Shown here: positions 1 to 18,057 of the stretch, in pieces
How positions within the stretch are numbered: position 1 is the stretch's first letter
Layout: every line of letters begins with the position of its first letter
Position numbers and translations under genes: made by a program
DNA from: Amaranthus tricolor
Taxonomy: Eukaryota > Streptophyta > Magnoliopsida > Caryophyllales > Amaranthaceae
NCBI RefSeq assembly: GCF_026212465.1
Contig: NC_080049.1
Span: 5,721,178 to 5,785,177 of the forward strand
DNA: 64,000 nt
Direction: 5' to 3'
Notes under the pieces: generated by a model
What the model was told of the DNA's origin: nothing
Databases searched by the model: none
The model's input: only the letters and a program-made list of their open reading frames with translations

Positions 1-7
1 TGTGGTG

Positions 8-241
8 TCAGCCCATGCTGTTTCTCTTCCTCAAGCACCCTCTCCCCCTTCCATCATGAACGGTCCTAACAGCTATGTGTCCATTAGGGTTATGCATCTT
101 ATCTTCATTGGTAGTTTGCTCCTGCACTTGGTGCACGTTGACCCTATGACCTAGATCACCATTGTTTATTTGTTTTTGATAGGCGATCACATTTTTGCTT
201 ATGTCAGTTGTAGGTATTGATGCTTTCAAGACCCGAGACAT
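8..241 (-). other. Unrecognised short open frame at the left edge
   Basis: An open frame of 77 codons runs from an ATG at 241 down to a TGA at 8-10. The peptide is hydrophilic and rich in Asn, His and Gln, with a basic Gly/Arg patch near the C-terminus. It has no membrane segment or motif I recognise. Its base composition is more balanced than the AT-rich flank beginning at 242, which hints at a real or formerly real coding piece, possibly the N-terminal part of a transposon protein. It may also be an exon of a gene lying mostly outside the window. Confidence 0.2.
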
Positions 242-870
242 TTTAAAAAAATAATAAATAAAATAAATAAAATAAAATAAATAGGAAAATAATAATTAAC
301 AATGTAAAATTCAGAAAATTTAAACAATATAATAAATTTGTTAAGAAAATTATACGTTTAAAACTATAAAAAAAAAAAACAAATTAGGTTTAAAATAAAA
401 TAAATAAATAAAAATAAAATAAAATAAAAAAACCCAAAAATTTATGAGTAGTTTTAATATATTAAAAAAATTAATTAAATTTGAAAACTTAAAATAAATG
501 GTTACTTTTAAAATGTCAAAACATCCAACCCACTTTCTAATCCGTTATTCTTACCATTCTTCCCTTTAATTCCAACCAACATTATTCCTCTATTATAAAT
601 TAAACAATTTACTCTTTAAATTATCACGATCTTTAAACTTCGCCATCCTTTTCATTTTATCGTCATCCTTATTTTAATGAATTGACGAAATTGCCCCTGG
701 ACTTAAAATTTGTTATAAATACTCCGATCTCACTAAATAACACTTTTTATCACTCTAAAAACACTAAATTAAAACATAAAATTTGTGGAGCTAAAGCTAA
801 GGAATTCATAACGCAAGTAATAATTCGAGGTAATTTCTAAACGAATTTTTTTTTTTTTAAAAAAAAAAAA
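242..870. other. AT-rich spacer with promoter-like end
   Basis: The first part is A/T homopolymer-like sequence with no coding signal. From about 540 the sequence is less simple and includes a TATA-like TATAAATA near 715-722, followed by a CA-rich leader. This resembles an LTR or gene promoter with leader lying 5' of the broken PMD gene, but I found no matching copy elsewhere in the window that would prove it is an LTR. Confidence 0.3.
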
Positions 871-952
871 AAGAGAGCAGTCGCGCGCGACTCGACTCGG
901 CCGTGGCTGAGTCGCACAAAACGGGGACTCCTCTCTTTTTAATTTTTTTTAA

Positions 953-954
<2 letters not shown>

Positions 955-986
<32 letters not shown>

Positions 987-1030
987 TGTTTTTGTTGTTG
1001 CTGTTATTCTTATTATTATTTTTTTTTAAA

Positions 1031-1086
<56 letters not shown>

Positions 1087-1089
1087 TTA

Positions 1090-1157
<68 letters not shown>

Positions 1158-1165
1158 GTTATTAT
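955..1165. repeat. AAT/TTA trinucleotide microsatellites
   Basis: An (AAT)n run at about 955-985 is followed by a long, slightly interrupted (TTA)n run at about 1036-1165. Translated, this gives only runs of Asn, Tyr or Ile and is not a gene. The tract lies between a short GC-rich patch (about 875-930) and the broken PMD gene. Confidence 0.9.
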
Positions 1166-1673
1166 TATTCCAATAATAATAATAATAATAATATTAATAT
1201 TAATTTAATAATTACTGCTATTTTTAAAAAAATTTATAATATTTGCGTTTTATGTTATTAATTAATAATAATTAATCTTTATGTTATTAAATTTTGTTTT
1301 TTGATAATGATTAGTTTAATATTGTTGTTGTTAATATTAATTATTGTTTATGTTAACAAATTATGTTTGTTAATAAATTATTATTATTATAATCATTTTT
1401 TTTAAAAATAAATTATAATGATAATAATAATAAAATTAAAATAATAATATCTAGGTAATATAATATAATAATTAAATGTTATTAATTTAATAGTTATTGT
1501 TGGGAAATGTTTATTAGTTTATATTGTTAAATGTTTATTAAATTAATCGTTTGTCAATCATGAATTAATATGTTAATTAATTATTGTATTTTGTTCATGT
1601 AGTTAACTTAACGTAATGTTTTATTATTTTAATTTATTATTAATAGTTAATTAAATTATCAAAATTATAGTAA

Positions 1674-3140
1674 ATGGCTGGTAACCAAGGAAGAGGAAAG
1701 AGGTTTTTTAGACACTTGTTGAGCGGGAATAGTTCTAAGCCTACCTTACTAAAGGAGACCCTCATGAGAGGGGGGTTACGGGTTCCGCTAGGCAGGAACA
1801 GGCGGCCAGACACGGTGAGGCCCAACGTTCGAGTACGCTGCACCAAATGCGTACTCGCTTTGATGACCAGACTAGCCTCCAGAGTAGTTGGGGGGTTCCA
1901 GTGATGATGATGACGATGATAATGAGTATGAAGCCTCTGTTGGTCACCCAGTCAATTGGACTGTCGTGCGCAGGCATGCCGGTAAATTTACACGTGCAGG
2001 CCCTAGTGCTTAAGGCGCTTCTGATCATGTAAAAGACAGCAACGTTGACAATGCGGCTCCACGGGGGAGCAGGCGCCCACAGTCTGCTGGAACGGACTAG
2101 TTGATCACATCACCCCATCCCGGGGACCCCATTGATGCCCCTTTGATACCCAGCTATGGGGGGCACATAGCTAAAGTAATTTTTGAGGGCTCTGAGCGTA
2201 CGCCTCCGATTTTGGAGTGTCTTAGTAAAAAGAAGTCGCTGGAGGCGATCATCAGACTGCAGGATATGTTTGATGAGCTGTACGAACTTTTATCTGCCAC
2301 TCCCCTCGGTCGGCTACCATATATTATGCACCAGCACATTGATACTGCTTTAATATCGGCCTTCGTGGAGAGGTGGTAGCCGGATACGAACACCTTCCAC
2401 ATGCCCTGGGGGGAGATGACGATTATGTTGCACGACGTGTAACGCATATTAGGCATTGGTATTGAAGGTTTACTCTCGGCTGAACCTGCTGACGATGAGT
2501 GGAAACTCACGTTGGCTGGTATGTTTGGGGAGCCCATGTCGGAGCTATGAAGGAAGGGGTACTTCATAGCGGTAGCATAAACGTTGGTGAAGTTATGCAG
2601 ATGTGCCATCGGTCCCAAACTTTGGAGACACAATGTATAGCCTATTACATGGCTATTGTCGACTCAACACTGCTGGTGGATAAGACCAAAATTGGGATGC
2701 GACCTCACCCTATACTAAGTGTCAATGTCGATCAGAATGAGATCGTTTGGGGTGCAGTGACGCTGGCGTACTTGTATTGGCAACTAGGAATGGCGTCTAG
2801 GGATGGTTGCAAGACCATCGTTGGTTGTCTGACATTGCTGCAAACATGGATCTATTAGTACTTTCCGGCCTTCCACTCCCATCCTCGTCAAGCTGATGTG
2901 CCTAACAAGACCAGCGCGGAGATGTGGTCCACACAGAAGCCAGTTCGGGAGCTCAGCAGGCTGAGAGACTGTAGAAGTATATTGGACTCCATGACAGAAA
3001 CACAGGTTGTGTAGATTCTAGATAGGAAGACGCGCGATACTCGCCAAGGTTGTGTAGCATTTGTGAAGGAGCTATGGTCTAACCACGTAACTGAGGAAGT
3101 CATACGGAAGATAAAGGATGCTATGAAACGTGACTATTCT
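1674..3140 (+). pseudogene. Plant mobile domain (PMD) protein relic, transposon-type
   Basis: From about 2120 the translation follows the plant mobile domain (PF10536, the MAIN/MAIL1 and 'serine/threonine phosphatase 7 long form homolog' family). Visible landmarks are LIPSYGGH, an ISAFVERW block, the TNTFHMPWGEMTI block and, near 2780-2858, YWQLGMASRDGCK leading to LTLLQTWIY. Similarity continues to about 3020 (ADVPNKT, EMWSTQKPVREL). The upstream segment from the ATG at 1674 (MAGNQGRGKRFFRHLL) may be the N-terminus. The gene is dead: TAG at 2377-2379 replaces the Gln after FVERW, further in-frame stops lie near 2440, 2548 and 2578, the frame shifts near 2550-2580, and a TAG follows WIY near 2857. 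PMD genes of this type are commonly carried by Mutator-like and LTR elements. The gypsy-like PPT and LTR directly downstream fit a retroelement passenger, but this could also be two neighbouring insertions. Confidence 0.72.
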
Positions 3141-3204
3141 TGGTTCTGCACATGTATTATTATGATGATCGTTGTTTTACTTATTACATCTCCTTAGTCT
3201 TTAA

Positions 3205-3398
3205 GAAGTAAGTTCGGGGACAACTTTATTCTAAGTTGGGTAGAATCGTAAGAATTTGGGGGTGCTAAGTCTCTATAAAATTCTTAAGGTTATTAGTTAG
3301 TTAATATAGTTTCTTATATTGTACATATTATGAGTGGATACTCGAGAATTCATTTATCAGTAACTTCGAGGACGAAGTTCATTTCAAGTTGGGTAGAA
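3205..3398 (+). mobile_element. 3' internal end and polypurine-tract region of a Ty3/gypsy element
   Basis: Two diverged copies of one motif are visible here: TTCGGGGAC...AAGTTGGGTAGAAT at about 3213-3248 and TTCGAGGAC...AAGTTGGGTAGAAT at about 3366-3398. The 'TTCGAGGACGAA' stretch is typical of the sequence just before the 3' LTR of plant Ty3/gypsy elements, at the end of pol and polypurine tract. The second copy abuts the TGTAACA that begins the LTR at 3399. The doubled motif suggests an internal duplication or two nested ends. Confidence 0.55.
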
Positions 3399-5599
3399 TG
3401 TAACATTTGAGAAATTAATAATTTAAGACGAGTGAATTTAAGAGAATTATTAATACGTGTATGACCTCAAATATACATAATATAAATATATATTCTGAAT
3501 TTAATTTCTTTCTTCCTTTCCTTTTTTTTTAATTTGATTAAAATACCCAAAATCGTTGTTCTTTCTCTCATTTCGAATGAACCCAATGAACCAGCAAAAG
3601 CATGCTTCACAATTGAACAAATCAGAACTCCAAGAACACCTTCCTCCTTCTCTTGCCATTTCCCTCTGAAAATGGCAGATTTTTACTTAAATTCTGCAAG
3701 CAAGAAATCGACCTTTCCTCTCTTGGTCCCTGAGATCGTGTGCCCAAGAACCATCACTATTTCTCGGTGGTTACTTCTCCTCAAAACAGGCGACAATAGC
3801 CCGCGGCAGCAGGCCCATTTCCAGTCGATTTTGGTGTCCTTTTTCTGGGGAAAATCGTAGTCAATCAACCCATATCTCCTTCACAAAATCAGTTCGAGTA
3901 TAACACCTCTTTTACTCTTGAGTTTGTGCGTTTGTTTAGGTTAATTAGGACTGAAAAATATATATCTAAAAAAAAGGGGGGGAAAGTAAGTCCTTGCTTA
4001 TGTAATCTTTCCCTTGCCATTTTATGATACTCTATTGAATCAATTTGCTATTGTTCTTTCTTTGAGCCTTATTATTGTGTTAATACATTCAAAAATCTTT
4101 TCACCATGAAAATAATGAAAAACCTCAAGAATAATTATATGTGTGTTTACTTTCAATTGAATGAATCTAGTGATGGTTGATATGTGATTATAGGAGATTT
4201 GTGATTGAGGAGTTTTGGGGAAGAGTTCTAAAATTAATTGTAATTTGGGTTTTATGATGTATAAATGGTAAATTGTTGAATGTTGAAATAATTTGCGAGA
4301 ATTGTTAATTAGTATGAAATCTACGAAGATTAGAATATGAATAGGATGTTGGATGTAGAAAGATTATGGAAACTTGATGTTCTTGAATATTAGGAGATTC
4401 TTGTGAAATTACTAATGGTGGATAAACCTTTGTTATTGTTATTAATCGAATAGTTGGGTAATTGTAAGTGTTGAATATAACCCTTGATTTTATAATGATT
4501 GGATTACGGTAAAGTATGCATACCATGATGACTTGAAATGTTAAAAGAGTAAGAGTTTAGAGAGCTTGATTGATAAAAACATAAGATGATGAGTATTATG
4601 TGGATTTTAGTTTTGTTTAAGTCATAGGTAATTATTAGTTAGGGGGTGTTGTGTTGCTATCATAGAAGCTTGGTTAAGTTTCAGTTTTAGGAGGAGATGT
4701 AGTAAGTTATATGTTAGTATAGTAGTATCGAGCGCTCTCTAGTGATGTTGTGATCTTGTTATGCTCCAAGAGACGATATCATCGAAGAACCCTTCTAGTT
4801 GTTAGCTGGATTCGTTACCTTGAAGCGACATTATCGATGAGTAGTTGCAGTCCCTCAAAGGGTCTGATCAGACTACTTTTCTTGAAAATAATTTTATTAA
4901 AGCTCTTTTGAAATTTAAAAATTGTTGAGACAGATGTTGTGACGGCTTATGATGATATTGTTGTATGGGTCAATGGATCGGGCTTACGAGCTGGTCGTTG
5001 ACGGAGTGGTGGGACATCGTCTCCTACTCCCTGTTTTTTTGAGGCGAGTTGTCATTCAGATATTGACTAGCTTCACTCGAGTGCGACATAGCCTTAGAGC
5101 TATGGGGCACCTCTCAAACTAAGCTCCTTGTGCGCACAAAGATCTAGGAAACTGATGTTGCTTTTAAACCTTTATTTGGAAATAACTGTGTTTTGTTGTT
5201 TTGGATTGTTACTTTTCATTCAGTTTAATCTAACCCTCTGTTGTTTTCGACTTTTAGTTTGTTTACAAATCGAAACCGGTTGAGAACCATGGGTTTGCGG
5301 AGTTGATTAGAGTTCCAAGGATGTTATATTGAGCTGAGCACGTTAGAATTTTGTAGTTTTGTAATGGGCTTTGGTAATTATATATTAGTCTAGACTGTAT
5401 TGGTTATGTTGGACTTTTACAGAGACTTTTATGATTACTTTATGAATTAGATAGATGTTTGGAGTGAGAATTAGTTGATTTAGTTATGATTTAGAACTAA
5501 AGACTCATTTGTGCAAGTTTTGGAATTGAGATTTGAGATTCTTGGGAAGTAAACCCTGTGACCCTGTTTACTCAGTCAACGGTAGCTCGGGTTGTTACA
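3399..5599 (+). mobile_element. Ty3/gypsy-type long terminal repeat
   Basis: The segment opens with TGTAACA directly after a gypsy-type polypurine region and closes with the inverted match TGTTACA at 5593-5599, giving a 2201-bp LTR. It contains no long open frame. Only this one LTR is seen in the window. With polypurine sequence on its left, it should be the 3' LTR of a truncated element rather than a solo LTR. No intact protease, reverse transcriptase or integrase sequence was found. Termini are fairly clear; family assignment rests on the PPT motif and is less sure. Confidence 0.6.
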
Positions 5600-5613
5600 C
5601 ATTTTAATTAATC

Positions 5614-5770
5614 TTTCCCATGTAATTACGTCTCTTTATCTTTCTTGAGTCGGAGGACTCTTTTGGCCGCGCTCTCCTTTATGGGTATGAGTTGCCTCCG
5701 TCCTTCTCTTCCCAGACCCTGTCCATAGTTTTTCTATGAGCGGGATACACTGAATATGATGATGATGATC
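5614..5770 (+). mobile_element. SINE-like element, copy 1
   Basis: This block, with a GAGTTGCC core, a CCCAGACCCTG block, a GAGCGGGATACACTG block and a terminal (GAT)n tail, matches two other copies in the window: 16436-16827 on the minus strand and 19001-19096 on the plus strand. The short 3' microsatellite tail is typical of plant SINEs and of some LINE 3' ends. Its 5' limit is uncertain and no target-site duplication was recognised here. Confidence 0.6.
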
Positions 5771-6754
5771 AGATATTTTTATTTTATTTGTTCTTATTCA
5801 GCCCAAAAATAAGATTATTAAAGTAATTCGCAAAATTAACATAGTAAGAAGAATAATGTGTTTGGATATAATTGTGAAGCTAACGAAAAAGTGAATAGGT
5901 GTTTATTATTAAATAATTAATTAGTAATGGGTGGTTTTGAGAATTAAATTTAATTAGGGGTAGTCTGTAAAATAAAAAAAAAATTATAGGTAGTTTTGTA
6001 TAAATTATCCTTATTTTTTAGGGATATCTCAAGATTCAAAGTTAAAATATATTCTTTTTACTTTGAATTATTATTAGATTTATGTCGATATATTAAATCT
6101 TAATAATTATTTTTTATAATTTTTATGAAATAAATTTCTGGATTTAGGACTAAAATACGTATTTGAAAACTGTAAAAAAATAAATAATAACATCAACGAA
6201 ATAGAGAAATATAAAGTCAATTATATATAAGATGCTTGACTAAAATTGGTTTATATAAAGATATCTAAGAAGTAAAAATACCAAATAAATGTTGTTAGAG
6301 ATATCCTAGCTAATTGGGTTAAGTAGTTAAATAAAAAAGGAGGCAAAGAGTTTACTCCGTCAACTTAAGTCTGAATCTAAGAGTTTAAGAGACGTGCCGG
6401 CAGGTTTTAGCTCTTTTGTCGACTGTCAAACTTTTAACTAGAAATCATCATTTTATTCTATTTATCCCCTATTTGATTTATCCCACTTCTAGAAATTATA
6501 AACAAATTAAATTTATACATAGAAAAAGATGTACGAATTATTGTTCATATAATTAGCGTTAAGCTTTTTAACAATAATTGTTAGTTAGAGAAAAAGCTAA
6601 TTAAATTAATTTTTCATTTTAAGTTATAAATCTGTTCAAAATTTTTTAAGTTTTGACCAATTAAAATGTTAATGAAAGCCAAAAATAGCCTATTAATCAT
6701 CTATTTCCTTTGTTTCGTTATACTTTTTCTATTTTCATATGTTCTTCTTAAATA
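5771..6754. other. AT-rich spacer
   Basis: No gene, RNA or clear transposon boundary is visible. The sequence is low-complexity A/T with scattered stops in all frames. Confidence 0.5.
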
Positions 6755-6995
6755 CTCCCTCCTATTCATAGAGAATGAGATATTTAAGTTGGGTCAATTC
6801 ACTGAAAATGTCCTATTTTTATTTTTGTCATTCTGTTTTACCCTTTTACTCTTATTACAACAACACAATAACACATAAATATCAATGCTCTTTATGAAAA
6901 AAAAAAAGTTTTCCAACCACTTTTAAGTGGTCCCCTACCCCTCATTGATTTTGGTGCAAAATCCAAATGTCTCATTCTCTATAAATAGGAGGGAG
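6755..6995. mobile_element. Stowaway-type MITE
   Basis: A 241-bp unit begins CTCCCTCCTATTCATAGAG and ends with its near-perfect inverted complement (CTCTATAAATAGGAGGGAG). It is flanked on both sides by TA (6753-6754 and 6996-6997). TA duplications and a CTCCCTCC terminus are the hallmarks of Stowaway MITEs, which are mobilised by Tc1/mariner transposases. The high AT content creates a spurious short frame inside it. Confidence 0.88.
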
Positions 6996-7007
6996 TAGAA
7001 TTTCTGA

Positions 7008-7215
7008 ATTTTAGTGTCAAATTTTAATTATATAATTTTTCATCGATTTATTTGAAAAAATATATTCATATAAAATCTTAATAGATTAATTTCAATACAT
7101 TTTTAATAAAAATAAAATTTTTAAAACTTTAAAAACTTACAATTAAAATTATTTAAATTTACATTAAATCTAGGTAAAAATAAATAAATCGAAGAACATA
7201 TCAAAACGAATGTAT
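7008..7215. mobile_element. Degenerate MITE of a multi-copy family
   Basis: The segment resembles those at about 37770-37977 and 47642-47910: a TTTTTCATCGAT-like start, an ATTCATATAAAATCTTAATAG-like core and an AATTAAAATTATTT block in the same order. Terminal repeats are eroded, so the limits are approximate. Confidence 0.45.
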
Positions 7216-7384
7216 GAGTTGTAACGATGGTAATACCAAACACCATCTAAACTTCCGGTCACTTTTTAATATTCCAAACATTTCCATTTTCATTCCTTTT
7301 TATTTATTTTTACATAAAATCTGTTTTTTTTTCAGTACTTAATTAATTTACTTTTTCCTTCTCTTCGACATTATCCGATCATCA

Positions 7385-7969
7385 GATAAATATATGTATC
7401 TAACTTCTGCACTCTCTTTCCTCCATTTTCGTCTTCCACACTTTTCTCTCTCTAGAACCTTCTCTTCTCTTGCACGAAACTTATCTTTACCAACTAAAGG
7501 GGCAAAGAACCCTAACTATCTTATCTTATTGGATAATTTATTCTATAATCGAATGATTTTTAATATAATTCGATTAAAACTAAAAAGAATTTTAATTTTT
7601 TTCTTTTTAAAATTTGAATTCGTATAATTAATTTTTTTTTCTTCAAAGGTAAAAATTGTAAATTTGCTCATATAATCAATTTGTTTTGCCGAAAAAAAAC
7701 ATCATTTCTTCCTTTTTAAGTTCAATTTTTTGATTAACTAAAGGATTTCTGCAATTTTTACAATAGTTAGCAGTTTGATTATTTAGGGTTTCATTGATTT
7801 TAACACTTGAAGTTTGTGATAATTCGTGTGATTTTTCTTGTGGATTGAAGAATTTAAAAGGAAACACAATCAGTTTATGATTAAAGAAAAATTATTTGGA
7901 GGAAATAATCCTCAATTGATTAGATTACTGTTGCAGCGAATTCTCGTCTTCTAGTTGTTTGAGGAATTG
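7385..7969 (+). promoter_or_regulatory. Probable 5' UTR and core promoter of the ATG18 gene
   Basis: A CT-rich stretch at about 7400-7480 (ACTCTCTTTCCTCC, TTTTCTCTCTCT) resembles plant pyrimidine-patch promoters or leaders. It precedes the coding start at 7970 by roughly 500 bases. No clear TATA box or transcription start can be fixed by eye, and a leader intron is possible. Confidence 0.35.
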
Positions 7970-14515
<6,546 letters not shown>

Positions 14516-14700
14516 CTGTTTCAAGTTTGTAATTACAGCAAAGCCTTGATAATGAAGAATCGGTTTGAAGGCAAAGATTAAGAGTGCTATTAGAGGTAAT
14601 GATATTTTTATTCCCGAGGGTTTTGTATTTTCATATTGTTTATTACTCTCATTCACTATTATTTTCTCATTTGTTTTTTTAATACTATTCATCGATCACT

Positions 14701-14840
14701 TCTCTGTCCCACTCAATTTGTCCCATTTTTCATTTTAAATTTTCTTAATCAATTTACCCCACCACTTTTACTCACTCTTATTTCTAAATATTCCAGTACT
14801 TTAACTCATCATATTCAATTTCTTAAGTTGGGACAGAGGA
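14701..14840. mobile_element. Short Stowaway-like MITE in the ATG18 3' flank
   Basis: A TCTCTGTCCCACTCAATTTG-like start and an AAGTTGGGACAGAGGA end are inverted partners around about 140 bp, only about 190 bp past the ATG18 stop. It could therefore lie in the transcript's 3' UTR. A TA duplication is not evident. Confidence 0.55.
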
Positions 14841-16419
14841 ATATGTGCTTCATTTTTAACCTCTTAGTCAAGTGGTATCTTGTTTGATATGTTTCAATGT
14901 AGATTATGTTAAATAAGCACAACCAAAGATATTTGGAATTGAGAAAAGAAACAATCCTGAAAACTGAATGGACAAACATGCCAAATTATGATGGTGTTAT
15001 AGCCTATTTCTCAATGATATAAACTATTTTGCTTGATCTTCTTCAGGTTGCGGCTATTCTTTTACTCTCAAGGTGTTTATGTTTATACTTTTACAATGAC
15101 TTCTTTAGAGAAGCGAGGCGTCCCATTGTGATGGTTATCGTTCTTGTGTCGAAACTTTGTCACTTAATATTGTGGTGTTGGGCAGTTCTCATCTATTGAA
15201 TTTGTACATAAAAGCTGTCTTGTCTATAATATATACGTTGTAAATAATAGCTCTAACATTGTGTCTTTTTCTTTGATATGATTATGATATGATATGGTTA
15301 TCCCAATCTAATTTATGGACTTGTCATTTTCTATGGTTATTGGAAAGGCTGTGTTGCACAAGCTACTCATCAGTCACCATATTGATGTTGAGATGCTCCG
15401 GTGTTTCCTCTGGTTGGTTTGTTGATACAACATTTTTTCGTCATTATAATACAAGTGTTCATGGAAAAAACAAGGCACTGTCGCATTGTTTGCATTGTAA
15501 AGGTTTTTTTTTGTTAACAAAAAAGTATTTGATATTTTCCGTGTTGTGAAGTATTAAGGAATACCTCAAGTTTTTAACTGATATTTAGGCGTTATGATAG
15601 ATAAATTACTTTTGTTATCGTATTATCATTTTGTTATCACAATCCCGACATGTTATTTAATTTAATGTTATTGAAGATGTAGCAAAATTAGGGGATAAGG
15701 TGGTATGCCAATGTATTTCTAGCTATTAAGATCTATATGCCATCTTTCAACAACTACACTACAATTTATCAGGGGATGAGGTAGTATGGCAAATGTATTT
15801 CTAGCTATAAGATATATATGCCATATTTCAACAATACATGAATAATTTATTACTTTAATATTATTAAGTGACTTAATTTAGGTGAATTTGAGTTTAATTT
15901 TATGTTTGTGATTTTAATGATGTTTTTATTTTACGTTTATAATAAATGTCATTGCAACTTCACATAAATAGAAGCTCAGAGAATTTAATAAGTTGTTTAA
16001 TAGCTGTCTATTATCCTCTAACTGATATAAATATGAATCTTTAGCTTTATGGAGAATGAACTAAGATAAGTCTATTTCCATGAAAAATGGAGGAAGAATT
16101 TGGAATGTTGTGTTCAAGGGTATTATTAAAATTTTCTATTTTAAGATGTATTTTTCCAAACGTGAAAATAGCAAAAACAAAATACTCTTCTAAAATAATC
16201 AAAAAAAAAAAAAAAAAATCTACCACAAAATCATTTTTTTAAGCCAAATGGAGCAAAGTGTCATTTTCCTTGTAGAAATTCTGTTTCTGTCAACAATCTT
16301 AACATATAATAGATTTTGTATTGTGAAAACATGTTAAACTCGTAATAGGATCATTTTCACTTAATATTTTTTTCTTTAAGAAATGTGGAGTATAAGAAAA
16401 GCAATAACCAAACAACTCC
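14841..16419. other. Spacer without a gene
   Basis: Between ATG18 and the GAUT12 relic I see no coding region. The one structured feature is a tandem duplication at 15691-15835, listed separately. An A-run of about 20 lies at 16200-16218. Confidence 0.5.
15691..15835. repeat. Two-copy tandem repeat, unit about 75-80 bp
   Basis: The words GGGGATAAGGTGGTATGCC, ATGTATTTCTAGCTAT and ATATGCCATCTTTCAACAA recur in the same order about 80 bases later as GGGGATGAGGTAGTATGGC, ATGTATTTCTAGCTAT and ATATGCCATATTTCAACAA. The copies differ by a few substitutions and small gaps. Confidence 0.85.
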
Positions 16420-16435
16420 TCATCTGCTCCTATTC

Positions 16436-16827
16436 ATCATCATCATCCAACTCAGTATATTTCGCATATAGAAAATTATGGACAGGGTTTGGGGAGGGAA
16501 GGACGGCGGCAACTCATACCTATGGAGGAGAGCGTGGCCAAAGAAGTCCCCCGATTCGAGAAAGATACGAAGACGTAGCTAAATGGGAGAAAAGACAAAT
16601 AAAATGGCATAGGTAGATCCACCTACAGAATAAAAGGGAACACGAAAACTAATAAAAGGAACGGGAGGAGCCGGATGACAGGAACCTACGAGTACATCAG
16701 TAATCTAACACATGGATATGACGCCTCCAACTACCCCTATCCCTAGTCAGGACCTTAAAGAGGTTTAGCTCCCGCAAGTCGACTTTTATCTGCTCGTCTT
16801 AAGTTCTCTTGGATCTTTCTCGACTCT
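16436..16827 (-). mobile_element. Full-length SINE-like element with 16-bp target-site duplication
   Basis: The 16-mer TCATCTGCTCCTATTC occurs at both 16420-16435 and 16828-16843, bracketing a 392-bp element. Read on the minus strand it ends in a (GAT)n tail and carries the GAGTTGCC core and CCCAAACCCTGTCC block shared with the copies at 5614 and 19001. A long exact duplication plus a 3' microsatellite tail indicates L1/RTE-type target-primed insertion. I could not place Pol III A and B boxes with confidence, so it may be a SINE or a short non-autonomous LINE derivative. Confidence 0.8.
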
Positions 16828-17109
16828 TCATCTGCTCCTATTCTTGTTACCATTTCCATATAATCCTATTTATTACGTCCAATGTCTCAAACAAAATAAT
16901 TATAGACGTTTTCGATAAATTAGTCTTCGATAAATTAAAGGTTGCTATAAAAATATTTGAATGTTTAATATTTTTAGTGACAATTGACAAAAGTCTAATT
17001 TTCATAATAAAACCACATTTATCAACTCAATAAACATAAATAATCTAGAAATTAATATACAATGAATTATTGATATATGTTATTACCTAGATATATATAT
17101 ACATACGTA

Positions 17110-17366
17110 CTACCTCCGTTCCGTTTTAGTTGTAAATTAGAATTTTTTATGCGGATCAATGCACTAATTTCATCTTTAATATCTCTAATTATATATAATA
17201 AAAAATTATAAAAATTTGATATTAATATCTTTACACCGAGACGAATCAAACAAGATTCCACTTGACTATGTTTTAACTTATAGATTAAAAATTAATCACA
17301 GATTAAAGAAGCTAAGTGAATAGTGTATATACTTCCAATGTTGCAAGTAAACTGGAATGGAGATAG
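17110..17366. mobile_element. Stowaway-type MITE, 257 bp
   Basis: The ends CTACCTCCGTTCCGTTTTAG and TGGAATGGAGATAG are inverted and flanked by TA on both sides (17108-17109 and 17367-17368). On the minus strand it contains the core ATCTTGTTTGATTCGTCTC found in several other elements in the window. It lies about 410 bp upstream of the GAUT12 relic's start codon. Confidence 0.82.
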
Positions 17367-18057
17367 TATGTAATTATAACGAGAACAAGAATTATTTGAA
17401 TTATATAAAACAATCTTTTATAATTGATCCACAAGGGACAAAAAACATTTTTTTCAACTTACGAACAAAAAAGTTATAGGTTCCGTCAAAATTAAGATCC
17501 TGAACGATCGCTTTATTCGCGTATTGTATTCACGCAGATAAGACGACACCGAAAACAATAGTCAAAACAGTGAAAACTAAATATTAAATCATAAGTTGTA
17601 ATCACAAATATGAATATGAGGCCTGAATTATAAGCAATGTTAGGTGTTTGATAGACACCTTGAACAACAACCTCAATATACCTTCCTTTTACACATTTTA
17701 ACTTGTTTTTACATTGCATTTTTCTCTGATTTTGGAAGGTCTAAATAGTAATAAAACTCCTATTACATTCATAATAATGCACCTTCATATTTGTCCAAGT
17801 TTAAGGCATGTAACACTTTTTCCAGGCAAAGGAGTAAGAGAATTCATAAAAGTTAAGGGTGGATCAAGAAGATTTTCTTATAGGATGGTGTTGTATTCTC
17901 TTGTGTTCTTCACTCTTTTGCTGCGTTTTGTGTTTGTTATGACAACTGTGAATACAATTGATGGACAAACAAGATGCTCTTCTTTAGGTATGTTGATTAA
18001 TCTTACTATCTCGTGATAGAGTATGTTACATATTCTGGGTACAACTGTAAACTTGAG

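Noticed and set aside
903..1261. Long frames of Asn, Ile or Tyr
   Set aside because: They are translations of AAT/TTA microsatellites, not protein genes.
6666..6878. Seventy-codon hydrophobic frame that could look like a membrane peptide
   Set aside because: It overlaps the Stowaway MITE start at 6755 and AT-rich spacer; hydrophobicity follows from T-rich codons.
16383..16616. Seventy-seven-codon frame on the plus strand
   Set aside because: It lies almost wholly within the minus-strand SINE-like element, including its target duplication and GAT tail.
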